NCBI GenBank assembly: GCA_022393335.1
Contig: JAJEKB010001260.1
Location: 46,952-110,951 of the forward strand
Length of the DNA: 64,000 bases
Direction: 5' to 3'
Source: Macrotrachela quadricornifera
Lineage: Eukaryota; Rotifera; Eurotatoria; Philodinida; Philodinidae
The translations under genes and the position numbers were made by a program. The first letter of the stretch is position 1; each line of letters begins with the position of its first letter. Shown one piece after another: positions 38,071-49,152 of the stretch. The notes under the pieces are model-generated. The model saw nothing but the letters and a program-made list of their open reading frames with translations. It had not been told where the DNA came from and did no database searches.

Positions 38071-38610
38071 ACGAGGAAACATCCTCAGGTGTTCTCCTCC
38101 GATTTCAATGAATTTTTGCCCACATATACTCCATAGTGCCCTAATCAAAACTGTAAAAGAGTTCGGGTGCATATTGAATTATGGAGAAATTACCAGATTT
38201 CCAATATGTCTATTCCGAAAAAATCGTATTTTTGAATTTTAGTTTGAAACTCCGTGCATACAAAGATCTCAACTAGATTAGCTTATGTAGAAGAATTTAC
38301 AAGTTTTGAACAAAGTTTCATCGAGATAGAGTACTTTCAAATTTTAGGCCCTTCTCTATAGATAGTGTATAGAACATGTATTTTTTGAAAGCTTCGTATC
38401 TTGGCAAGACTTTGTTCAAAACTTGTAAATTTTTCTACACAAGCTAATCTAGTTGAGATCTTTGTATGTGCGGAGTTTCGGACCAAAATTTTGCCACAAC
38501 TCAATATGTACCCAAACTCTTTTATGGCTTTGACTAGGGCGCTATAAAGTATCTGTGGACAAAAATTCAATGAAATCGGAGGGGGACACCTGGGAATGCT
38601 CCCTCGTTCG
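38071..38610. mobile_element. Inverted-repeat (foldback/MITE-like) element
   Basis: The left arm (about 38071-38332) and right arm (about 38392-38610) are inverted, diverged copies. Shared blocks include 'caaagatctcaactagatta' and 'gaatttacaagttttgaac'. The left arm carries about 45 extra bases near 38185-38230. The spacer is short (about 60 bases), so the unit could fold into one long hairpin. No target duplication or coding capacity was seen. Confidence 0.72.
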
Positions 38611-38975
38611 TTTCTATTCTTTTAAAGATAATTTTTCTTATCCTAAATAAACAATCATTTCGCCATTTCGTAGTAACATTTACGATGATGTGAACTTCCC
38701 TTGTTACCATATAATATAAACATAAATTTTACTTGTGTTGTCAAAACAATGCAAGTATTATTGCATAAAATTACACCCGGTTGTACAATACTCTCTTTTC
38801 TATTAGCCAATGTAATTTTATTTCTAAACATCCATATAAAGCGTGTGTATATAACATATTTTGAGACCATAATTCGAATTTAGTTTTCGACATGCTTAAA
38901 ATCGATTAAAAGCATCTATCATGCTTTGTATCCTATTCATTTTATTGTTTCACATATACCTATTTTAACTTTCAT

Positions 38976-40538
38976 ATGGACAAGAGAAAACGACAAAAAC
39001 AAAATAATATTAATATCAACAATACACGAAAGAAATTAATATTTAATTCATGCAAGTCAGTTAAAATAAAATATATTTTTTTTTATAAAAATTCAAAATT
39101 TTATTTAATAGTTTATCAAAAAATTCTTTTACTAATTTTGAAAATCTTGATAATGCACTTATTTATGAAATATTTGATTATTCGGATTTTTATGATATAT
39201 ATCAAACATTTTCAAATCTTAATCTACGATTTGATAATATTTTAAATCATTCTTCTTTTTCCATTCGAATTAATCTATTATTTATATCAAAATCATTTTT
39301 TAATCATTATTATGAACAATTTATTATTCCTAATCAACATCGAATTACATTACTTCAATTATCAAATCCATTAATTATTGATCGAATTCTTTCATCAAAT
39401 TCTATTCTATCAAAATATTTTGAAGAACTTTTTAGTGATTTAATTTCCTTTCCTTGTCTTTCTTCATTAATTATTAATTGTGCAGATATTATTAAAAATA
39501 AAAATGATTTTTATCAACAAATATTTTGTTTACCTACATTAAAATATTTAAAATTATCATTGAAAGAAGATGATGAATATAATTCATTATCTATTGCAAC
39601 AACTGAATTTAGTCCGATTGAAAAACTTATTCTTACAGGTGGAATATATATTAATGAACTTAATACTTTATTATCATATATTCCTAAAATTCAACGTTTA
39701 ACAATTCATAATTTATATAAATCTGTTAATCAGGAAACAAATGAATTCCATTCAATTATGTTAAAATATTTAAAATATATTTCTTTGTATATAATTGATG
39801 GTACTTTTAAAGAATTTGAATTAATAATAAAAAATTTCTTTTATCAAATCGAAATATTATATATTAAAATAAAAGATAATCAAGAATATATTCATGCAAA
39901 TCGATGGCAAGAATTAATTAATTCTTATTTATTAAATTTACAAATATTTGATATTCAATATAAATATTCTTTTAATAATATTAATGATTTATTTAATAAA
40001 TTTAATTCGTTATTTTGATTTGAACGAAAATGGTTTTTTGAACATCATTTTTATTATAATCAAAATAATTCTCATGGAATTTTCTTTTCAACAAATCCAT
40101 ATAGGTATAAATAGAATTTATTTATCATATAATCAATCACAAAAAAATTATCATTGGATGAATTTTTATACATTACATCAAAATAAAACTTTTGAATTAG
40201 TATCGAAAATAAATAAGATTAAAAATTTAATTATGAAATCATGTAATGATATAATATATGTACAATTTTTTATTGATTTATTTCCACGATTGAAACATAT
40301 TACAAGTGATACATTAACATCAACTATGAGTGAAATTTTAAAATTGTTATTATTAAAACCTAGTAATAACACTCGTCATTTAACTTTATTATTTGTTGAG
40401 AATGTACCTGAATATGATGTTACATGGATAAAAAAGGTTATTAATTCACAAAATGAAATTAAGATTGATTTTATGAAGATAAGAAATTGTTCGTCTAACG
40501 ATATGAATATAAAGTATAAAGTTTATTTTTGGTCGTAG
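38976..40538 (+). pseudogene. F-box/leucine-rich-repeat-like gene, probably broken
   Basis: Resembles the large rotifer family of F-box-like proteins thought to recruit substrates to ubiquitin ligases. Exon 1 (38976-39055) joins across a 56-base intron to 39112. The F-box is visible as 'LDNALIYEIFDYSDFYDIYQ', followed by leucine/isoleucine-rich stretches with LRR-like spacing ('LPTLKYLKLSL', 'IPKIQRLTIHNLY'). The frame meets TGA at 40016. The continued frame still reads like family sequence ('KWFFEHHFYYNQNN') until a TAG about 95 bases on, and a different frame carries the last 150 residues to 40538. The TGA most simply comes from TGG. An intron from about 40006 to 40108 could rescue the frame, but it would remove conserved-looking protein. 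Confidence that it belongs to this family is good; that it is non-functional is moderate. Confidence 0.65.
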
Positions 40539-40688
40539 TATTTATAGTTTTAATAAATTATTATTACTATACTTTAAAGATTCTCATAAATCATTTAATA
40601 ATCACCTAAAAATCGAAATATACAAGAATTCTGTTATTTAAAAGTAAGAAAATATGTTTATCTGTATCAAAAATTAATTTAACAGTTT

Positions 40689-41037
40689 CATTCCTATTGA
40701 GTGAATAAATTTTGATAGAAACAAGATAGAGAACTGCAATTTTTATTGTTGAAAAGAGGAGACAAAGATGCATAGAACCGTATATTATGAGTCGACTACC
40801 TATACTACTGCTGAAGGATAAAATGTTTTGAAATTATATGCATTCTAGTTAAAGCTCGAAATGATTTATTTTCCACACTTAGAATATTTATTCAATAAAT
40901 TTTAGATAACATACTAGAAAAGCATATAATATACAACTCAATCGATCTTCATTTTCGCTCTTGAACAACGAAAATTGCAGTTCTCAATTCTGTTTCCATC
41001 AAAAGTTATTCAACAAAATATTCACTCAATAGGAATG
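40689..41037. mobile_element. Short inverted-repeat element (MITE-like), 349 bp
   Basis: Perfect terminal inverted repeats of 19 bases: 'cattcctattgagtgaata' at 40689 and its inverse ending at 41037. They extend inward with mismatches ('agagaactgcaattttt' against 'aaaattgcagttctc'). No coding capacity. The immediate flanks do not show a convincing target-site duplication. Confidence 0.75.
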
Positions 41038-41039
41038 AG

Positions 41040-41824
41040 TATAGATATCACATATAATTATAAAACATCTTAATCCTTGGTGTATTTTGTGTGGCCCAAG
41101 TGACCTATTGGACAGTTATATATAATTTTAAAATACTAGTGAAAGAGAATAAAAACTTTTCATCTTTCATCTACACAAAACGTCTATGCCAAGATATCCG
41201 CGTGCTTTCCTATACTAAATCGAAGCCATTGATTCTAAGGTTTTTGAATTCTTGCTCAATGCTCTTACGAAAGCAATCTGTGATCTTTCTTTTAGAAACA
41301 TCTTTTATTAAACTAATAGTAGATCGTTCACTCTTCTCCACTATTTATTGGCTTGTCAAATGATTGTTGTTGAATATTTTATTTAATAACATTTTTTCAA
41401 ATCTAAGAAATATTTCATAATTCTAAATACTTTTTCTTAAAATCCATATTGATATGATCATTGTATGTATTATTAAAGCATATAAATAACTATAGTTTCA
41501 AGTTTATTTAAGTTGAAAGTCAAAGATAACAAGAATGAAGCAGGTAAAGAAAAAGAAGAAGAACAAACACAATCACACATAGAAAGGCAAAGAGACCAGA
41601 ATAAAGATTATCGTTATCATCATCATCTTTTCTCTTTCTTCCAGATCCCCGAGAATTTTCATCAGTACATGAAAAACGAAAGACCAATAAACAATATCAC
41701 TTTCTCCAAAAAAAGGAAAAAAAAACGTTGATAGTTATGATAATCATATGAATAAAGAAACAAAAAAAAAAGAAGAAGTGAGAAAAACGAAAAAGAAAAA
41801 AAAAACAGAAAACAGAAAAAGAAA
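41040..41824. other. Gene-free stretch downstream of G3BP
   Basis: The small open frames (for example 41091-41363) lack a domain. The stretch just before 41825 is rich in AAAG/GAA repeats and forms the presumed 3' region of the minus-strand G3BP gene. Confidence 0.45.
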
Positions 41825-43250
41825 TCATTTCGTTCCTCCTTTTCCCCCACGTCGTGCACCACGAGTCGGTGCACCTTCATAATATGATTGATTATAAAAT
41901 GATGATGGATAACCAGTTGATTGATAACTTGTTGGTAAAGCAGCTGTTGGATATGTTGGACGAAATGTATGTGGAAAAGGGCGACGTTTTTTTGCTTCAA
42001 CATTTATTTTTTGAGTTTTTAATAAATTTTCATGATCAGCTACAATAGCTTTTGCCATATCAATTGATTGACAAACAACAAAAGCAAAATTTGCTGCACC
42101 AACTTGAGATCCTGTATTACCAATACGAACAAGAAGAAGACTTCCATATGGTCGAAATAATTCATGAATCTAAATTTTAAACAAAAATAATTTTATTAAT
42201 AAAAAAAAAGAAAAAAGAAAATATTTTCTTTACTTCATTTTCTGTAACTTGAGCTGAAAGATTTCCAACAAATACTTCTTGATCATCTGTATAACCAGTT
42301 GAGAGATAACCTTCTTCACCATTTCCATAATACCATGAATCATCATAATAATCATTTGCATCTTGTGGATGACCACGTGTTGTACGATTATTATTTCCAC
42401 TAGATTTCGATGCTTTTTTTTGTTGTTTATTTGATTTATTTGATTTTGTTGCTGATGATGTTGTTGGTGTTGATGTTGTTATTAATGATGATGATGTTGA
42501 TGGTTGAATTTCATTTGAATTTATTGTTGTAGTTGTTGTTGTTGTTGTCATAGGTTTTTCTTTTTTTCCAATAGCATCTCGATATGATTTTGGTTTTGAT
42601 GTTTGCTCTTTTTCTTGTGTTTTAGCTTGTTCAACAATAGGTGTTACTGGTGGAGTTACATTCGTTGTTGAAGATGTATTTATATCAGATTCATTTTCTT
42701 TTTTTTCAATAATTGTATTATCAAAAAATTCAATATTATTTGTAGCTGACGGTGTTATTGGTGTTTCAACCATTGATGAAGAATTTATTGTCATTGATGT
42801 TTTTGTATTATCATTTGTTGATATTAATGTTGGACTATCTTGATATCGAAATATATCATTGTGTACATAATATTTTTGTTTTGAATTATCTGCTGGTGTT
42901 AATACAAATGTTTGTACAAAACGTTTCATTATTGGTTGAGTTTGAGAATCTAATATAGATGTTGATGATATTTCTCCACATACTTGTACAACAACAGATG
43001 AACCAACTGTTGAATGACAATCAACTTGACGAATTTTAACATGACGTTGTTTTAATGATAATTCTTCAATACGTTTAGCAATTGCTTCTGTACCAATAAC
43101 AGTTTTTGTTGGATCATCATGCATAAATGTTGATGATGATGAATAAAAACGATGTAATGATTCTGGATGTTCATGAAGTAGACGATAATATTGAACAACA
43201 AATGCTTTACCTATTTGTTGTGGTGTTGCGTTAGTTGTTGTTGAAGACAT
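41825..43250 (-). CDS. G3BP: Ras GTPase-activating protein-binding protein (G3BP), stress-granule RNA-binding protein
   Basis: Scaffold that nucleates stress granules with mRNA. Two exons (43250-42234 and 42169-41825, phase 0, 64-base intron) give 453 residues. An NTF2-like domain occupies about 8-135 ('IGKAFVVQYYRLLHEHPESL', 'KYYVHNDIFRYQD'). A low-complexity Thr/Ser/Asn/Lys-rich linker spans about 140-320. An RRM begins at about 325 with RNP2 'EVFVGNLSA'; RNP1 appears as 'GAANFAFVVC' after the splice. The tail is a short RG-rich box ('PTRGARRGGKGG'). Domain order is the complete G3BP order; the RGG tail is shorter than in vertebrates and the acidic stretch after NTF2 is weak. Homology is firm. 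Confidence 0.95.
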
Positions 43251-43410
43251 TTTTTTTACTGTTTTATATTAACAATAATAAATATTTATAAATAAGCGAA
43301 AAAAACATTTAGAAAATCTAAAAAAATATGAGTAGATTTTTATTTTTATATATAATCATTTATTTAAAAAAAAACCAATAAGAAAAACTATCAATTTCAA
43401 TCATTTTTAT

Positions 43411-46400
43411 TTAGTTATTGTATATAGATTGAAGTGAATTTCGATGTTTATAAGGTAATGTAAGATAAACGAATTTAATCGTTCGATTTTCTAAAGTAAT
43501 ATGTAATGGATGATTTGTATAATATTGACATAGTTGAATTATATTCATAAATCTTGGTTCATTTCGACGATTTTTTAATTCATATTGATTATTCTATATC
43601 AAAAGAATGAATGAATATTTTATTTTAAATTATTATTTACTGGAAGCTTATTTATTTCAAATTCATGAATATGACCATTATTATAAACATATAATATCTA
43701 AAATAAATAATTATTTATTCATTGATTGAATATTTAACAATTAATTCATACGATTTCTTTTGGATATAAACTTAGGTTATGATGAACAAAAATATGAAAT
43801 AGTCTTTTCTAGTATATAGCATGTTCGGGTTTTTTTTTTAATAGAATTTATTAAGCGATGAAAAAATAAATTAATCATTTATTATGTTCTATGCATTATA
43901 TGTTTTAAGGTTTATTCAGATTGTATTTACAAATTTATTTTTCTGAATGAAATCAAATGAGTATTCTGACCTTATGTCAGGTTTCCGGTATCATAGAGAT
44001 ATGGTATGGCGTCATCGTGCGTGTAAATATGTATTCTTTATCTTGTATTTTGTCGACGTGAATTCTATATCATGCTTTGAGAACGAAGGTAAAGGTAATA
44101 GACTCTTCTTTAACCTTAACTTTTACTTATTATCAATCATCTCATTCTCAAGATTCTATTTCACTTTCTGATAAATTTCATCATTAAAGAACTAAATCAA
44201 TCATAGTATGTATCTTCGGATATTTCAGCATATATAAATCATTGATAGTTTATAGTTACTATTAATCTCATCAAAATCATCTGTATACTTAATATATCTT
44301 CTCTAATCTCATATAAGACTGCCAAATTGAATAAGGAATATATTAAACAGTAGATGGAGACAAAAGAAAATTTCAAGAGAATAATTTTTTCACAGCTTGT
44401 TATCTCTGAAAAATTTCCCATTATATACATAAGCATTTCAAATTTCAATTGGAAACTTTACACCAAGACAGACTTTAACGAAAATAGTTTATTATGAAAA
44501 TTTCAGAATCTTTTAATTATTTCTCCTCTGAAATTAAAAAATCCAAATCTGTATATAAGTGCTTTTAAAAAATAACAAAAACTATTTCTAATTACTAGAA
44601 ACAAAGTGAAAAAGGTACTTTATTCTTTCATGTGACTAATAAAAACTCTACCATAGATTCATCGTTCATTATCTCGTTAGTTTAACAGTAAATATTTAAA
44701 AAATTCTCTTTTCATATTAAATATAGCATCATTCACTAATACATACTTACATAATTATCATTATTTGAACACAAAATTTTCGGTGAAGATCGAATAAGAA
44801 AAACACCTGTTCTACCAATATTATTGAGAGTGCTTAAATAAAAATAAAGTGAATAATATATATTTTTTTTCCGAATAATTATACTTTATAAAATTATTAT
44901 CTTCATAATTATAATAAATTTCATCCCATAAAAACATCTAAAATAAATAATAAAAAAAAATATTTTCATCGATAAATTTTATTATTTACTATTTCTTGTG
45001 AATCATTTGTTTTCGTTGTCAATTGTGTTTGAAAATTAGCTGAAGATATTTCATCATTCTCATCTATATCTTCTGGTAAAATTAATTTTGGTTCTATATA
45101 TTCACTCTCGTGTGATTCACAATGATGATTACTTCCTTCGGCAAAGGAATAACAATTTGGTCGATTTGATATTAAATTCATTGAAATATCTAAATATCAA
45201 ATTAAATTTTATATATAAGGGAAAAAAGATAAACAAACTTTTTTTTGTTTGATCATTATTATTTAAACTGAAAGAAACCATTAAACGAACATGATTTCCG
45301 ATTGAACTTACCCATCTAAAAAAGAAAAAATTGTAAAAATATATCAAGAAAAAAAAACTTACAATTAAATGGTACATAATGAAAAGGACGATTTGTAACT
45401 AAATTAAATAGAACATATATTTAAGGCATATCAAAAGTAGTGCCGACCGTATTTTAATTTTATATAGAACGCTGAAGTAAAACTTCTTGTTTTTTTCGTA
45501 TGAATAGATAGAGTATCATTTGCTCTATCTTTCAATAAGTTAGTACCATTAGATTATAATGATTCGATATTTTATTTTTTTAAATAGTATGTATTAAGGA
45601 TATTCCTCCTCTTTTTAAGAATCTATAGGAAATCAAAATACGAGCAGCACTACTCTTGATATGCCCGAAATAAAATAAGAATAAGCTGAGCAGTAGGAGC
45701 AAATAGATTCTATTAATTAAATACCCGAAGATAAATTTTCTTCTTGAGAAAATTTTGGTAAAAAACTAATAAAAAATAAAGGCAAAAAAAGAAACTAATT
45801 AATTAAAATTACTTCTGAGCATCAGAAACTGATCGAGTAATCTGTTTTGGTTTTAATTTCAAAATAGCTTCATTAAATTTTTTAACCCAAATCTATTAAA
45901 ATAAAATCATAAAATACTAAAGATGTCTTTCTTTGTTTTTTTTTACCGATCGTTCTGGAACAGAACAAGCACCAAATATTTCACTTTTATCATTTTCTTT
46001 AAAAATTAATTCCAAAAAAAATAAACCTGCTTTTCCTGTTAGAATTTTTCTACATCTATCATTAAGTCTATTTTAATAAAAAAAATAAGATTTATTTAAT
46101 AAGAAAAAAAACAAAACAACAAGTATTACCTATCATCTTGATTCAAAAGAAAACATTTATATGGATTTTTAGTTTTTTCTGTATATAAATAAAGAATAAC
46201 TAGATTTTCATTTGGAATATATGTTAAAACGAGAAAATATTTTTTAACTAAAATAGAATTGTTTGTTTTTTTTATTTATTTAATTTAATTTCAAACTTAC
46301 ATAATGGAGATTTAAATATACTTTGATCATATAAATATTCTAAATTTCCTTCATGAATAATCCATTCTGGTTTAATATCTTCATATTTATATGATAAATA

Positions 46401-46457
46401 TATCGTATCAAGTTTTTTAATATCATTTAATGGTATAATTCGTTTTAATGTATTCAT
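43411..46457 (-). CDS. PH-SH2 adaptor protein (STAP/SH3BP2-like)
   Basis: Predicted cytoplasmic signalling adaptor that binds phosphoinositides through PH and phosphotyrosine through SH2. Ten exons on the minus strand: 46457-46301, 46247-46130, 46067-45947, 45892-45813, 45315-45239, 45189-44990, 44937-44885, 44832-44751, 43697-43641, 43593-43411. Phases agree and give about 375 residues. The PH-like region is at about 35-160 ('EGNLEYL', 'KKYFLVLTYIPNE', 'WVKKFNEAIL'). An acidic linker contains 'SEYIEPKLILPED'. The SH2 domain, from about 240, has the phosphate-binding 'GVFLIRSS' with its arginine, 'FMNIIQLCQYYTNHP', and ends 'YLTLPY'. The exon ending at 45813 skips a nearby in-frame TAA by using the GTAATT donor, which is what joins PH and SH2 into one gene. 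If that splice is wrong, there are two shorter genes. The last long intron is about 1.05 kb. Confidence 0.72.
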
Positions 46458-46707
46458 TTATTTTTTTCTGTTTTAATATTCTCTATTTTATCATCTACAA
46501 GAATATAAAAAAAGGACAATATAAATATGCTTTAGAATTTATTTTCATTTCATTATTCATTAGATCTTAATAACAAAAGAATATTTATTTAGAGATATAA
46601 TAAAATCTGAATGAAATATAAAAAAAAAAAACAGAAATTTTTTTTCTTTCTTGTTTATTAAATTAAATAAGTATACAAATTAAAATAAAGTTTTATTTAT
46701 TATCGAA

Positions 46708-47000
46708 CTAATATCCACCACGTAATGCTAATACCAAATGAAGAACACTTCCTGCATTAACATTATATTCACTAACTGTTTTATCATCCATCATTTGTTT
46801 TCCACCAAATATAAGACGTTGTTGTGGTGGAGGTATTCCTATTAAATAGATTAAATTATTTAAAATAATATAGACAAAAAAAATTTTTTTTTCTTACCTT
46901 CTTTTTCCTCAACACGTTCTTTTATACGTTCGATTTTATCAGTTCCATCAATATCAACTTCAATTTCTTTCCCAGTTAATGTTTTCACTTTGATCATCAT
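46708..47000 (-). CDS. NEDD8: NEDD8 ubiquitin-like protein
   Basis: Ubiquitin-like modifier conjugated to cullins. Two exons (47000-46898 and 46838-46708) split by a 59-base intron in phase 1 give 77 residues. '[15 protein letters not shown]', '[20 protein letters not shown]' and '[13 protein letters not shown]' identify NEDD8 rather than ubiquitin (Ala before Leu-Arg-Gly-Gly, and Glu-Glu-Lys-Glu-Gly). The mature C-terminus is exposed after removal of only one residue, Tyr, following Gly-Gly. Two Met codons open the frame; the second gives the normal length. The gene lies 250 bases upstream of, and on the same strand as, the PH-SH2 gene. Confidence 0.96.
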
Positions 47001-47806
47001 CTTTATAAGATTTTATTAATTATGAAATAACGAATATAATATATATTTTATATAAAAAATGAATGACTTTATATTTCAAAAGTTTGGTGCAAGGTAAAAA
47101 ATATATGAATATTCCTATTGGATTATTTGTGATATTTTATGGATTAACAATCAAAAAATATTTTTTATTTTTAATATTAAAAAAAAAAAAATTTTTGTTT
47201 TTTTTATTTAAATATTTTTCCAAAATAAAAATTTTATAATTTAAATTATTTTGAATTGTATATTTATATCTAACAATAATCATAGATGTCAGTTTATAAT
47301 AAATATTAATCAAACAGAGTCATCTAGGGAATTTTTTATTTTTAAAAATTTCATCTGGGAATATTTTATTTTAAATGAGTTTTTTTATGTCAATACATCT
47401 GACTCATATTGCACATGTTGTGTTGTAATGTTCGTAGTTAATATCCGAGCACGTTTGAGAATAAAATATTTGATAAGAATACGTAAAATATCGTTTACCA
47501 GAAGGATTATTTATATTTTTATCGTCAATATCCTTTTATTTAGAGCAAATAAATTAATAACAAGTATTTCTGTTATTGTTTAGTCTAAATAAAAGATCGA
47601 CTATTCTTTACCACCAATTGAAATCGTCATTTTGAAGTAACTTTATATGCATTGTATGGTTTTCAGAACGGTAGAACATGGTATTAAATTATAATATGCA
47701 TGACTTACTGTATTTGAATAAAAATGAATTTGGGAGACCGTAATTTATGATAAAGTATAGGCATTCAAATAAAAGAATATTTATGATCAAAAATTTTAGT
47801 TGTTAA
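47001..47806. other. Gene-free stretch
   Basis: Very AT-rich sequence between NEDD8 and the TTAA-flanked element. The 110-codon frame at 47251-47583 has a random-looking composition and no domain. Confidence 0.4.
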
Positions 47807-48866
47807 CCCTTTACCCCCCCCCCCCCCTTGGTCACTGGAGTGACCATTTTTGGAACAATCGGAAAAAAAAACGAGACATTGAATCCAAAAACTTTAGGAA
47901 CAGTTTTTGTAGCGGACTGTTTAAGCTATCGATTGATAGAGAAGAAAAATTTTTTTCGTTGCTTTGCTTAGGAAAAAGATGAGCCAGAAAATAGATAATT
48001 TTGAAAAAGACAGAAAAAGTTCACTTTATAAGAAAATATCTTTTCTTGGCCAACAGGAAAGATACAAGTTGAGAACGTATTAGATAATATATGTTAGCCA
48101 ACTAGAGTACTACTAGTATCAACGCTTAAAAAACTTTTTTCAATAACTGGGTAGGGAAAAAACGATCAGATATTAAATGGTCACTCCAGTGACCATTGGG
48201 GGTGAGCGACATAAAAAATTGATTTTTGCACATATATCGTTTTTGCCATATATGTAACACTGGCTAGTGTATATGTTATAATTGTTGACAAAAGTGCATA
48301 ATAAAATAAAAAATTGATTTTGTTTGTAAATATGAGCGTTATTTCCTATTATTAGTCATGAGCTAGACGTTCTCAGTCCCAATTTGAGGTTCAAAACTGC
48401 GTTCTTGCAGGACCAAAACAAAGTCCGAACCAGCTACCTACTGTCTAAATGCGAATCTAACATGTGTTTGTGAAGAGCAGTCGTTTGCAGCCTCACTTCT
48501 GGTCTCACAATGAACTTTTGGCGCTGGGATTGGAGCTGAGACCATCTCATCGATGTCTATTAATGAAAAATTACGCTTGTATTCATCAATAACATCAATT
48601 ATTTGCTTATATATGAGCTGTTGTAAATAGATATAACATACCCGTCAATAAGTGTTGCTTATATAACAAAAACAGTATAAGTGCAAAAATCAATTTTTCA
48701 TGTCGTTCCCCCCCAAATGGCCACTGGGGTGACCAAACCGATCTGACCCAGAGATAGAGCGGCCAGTCGATCTGTCCATATCAGTGGTATATTGGAAGGA
48801 CTACTACTTTATACGAGTCGTTACTTTATTCGTAGCTCTTCTAGAACCGCTATGGGGGGTAACGGG
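47807..48866. mobile_element. Non-autonomous TTAA-flanked (piggyBac-like) element
   Basis: A 1060-bp unit is bordered on both sides by TTAA (47803-47806 and 48867-48870), the target site of piggyBac transposons. It starts 'ccctttaccccccc' and ends 'ggggggtaacggg', an imperfect terminal inverted repeat of the kind seen in that superfamily. It encodes no transposase. Three near-identical 18-base palindromes 'tggtcactggagtgacca' lie at 47829, 48178 and 48718. The last two bound an inner inverted-repeat segment of about 560 bases, as if elements were nested. It lies between NEDD8 and a GPCR gene. Confidence 0.75.
48178..48735. repeat. Inner inverted-repeat unit within the TTAA-flanked element
   Basis: The left end 'tggtcactccagtgacca' followed by 'ttgggggtgagcgacat' has its inverse at the right end ('atgtcgttcccccc' then 'tggccactggggtgacca'). 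The arms continue through 'aaaattgatttttgcac' and 'gtgcaaaaatcaatttt'. It could be a second, nested insertion or a duplicated terminus. Confidence 0.6.
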
Positions 48867-49152
48867 TTAATGTAAAATTATATTTGTTTGAAGTTATAGA
48901 AGAGTTTGATATTAATAGAATTTAAACTGATCAAAAGCAAAGATATATATTAGAATTATATTATAAATAATTTCGTCTGAAAGTGTCATATACAGTTTTA
49001 TGACGTTATACGAATAATTTAATTTGTCTGTCATAAACTTATATTACTGTTGTAGACAGTTTATTTTATAATGGATAATTGTTTATATAAATTAATGATA
49101 AAATTCTTTTTCTACAACTAGAATATAAGGTATTATCTATAGAATCAATATC

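Noticed and set aside
40016..40018. TGA in the F-box gene as a selenocysteine codon
   Set aside because: This family is not known to contain selenocysteine, no SECIS-like hairpin was seen, and a frameshift follows closely; Trp to stop mutation is simpler.
45129..45377. Frame starting Met-Tyr-His-Leu as an independent gene
   Set aside because: Only its second half is needed, as an internal exon of the PH-SH2 gene; the Met part lies in an intron and continues into a stop if spliced in phase 0.
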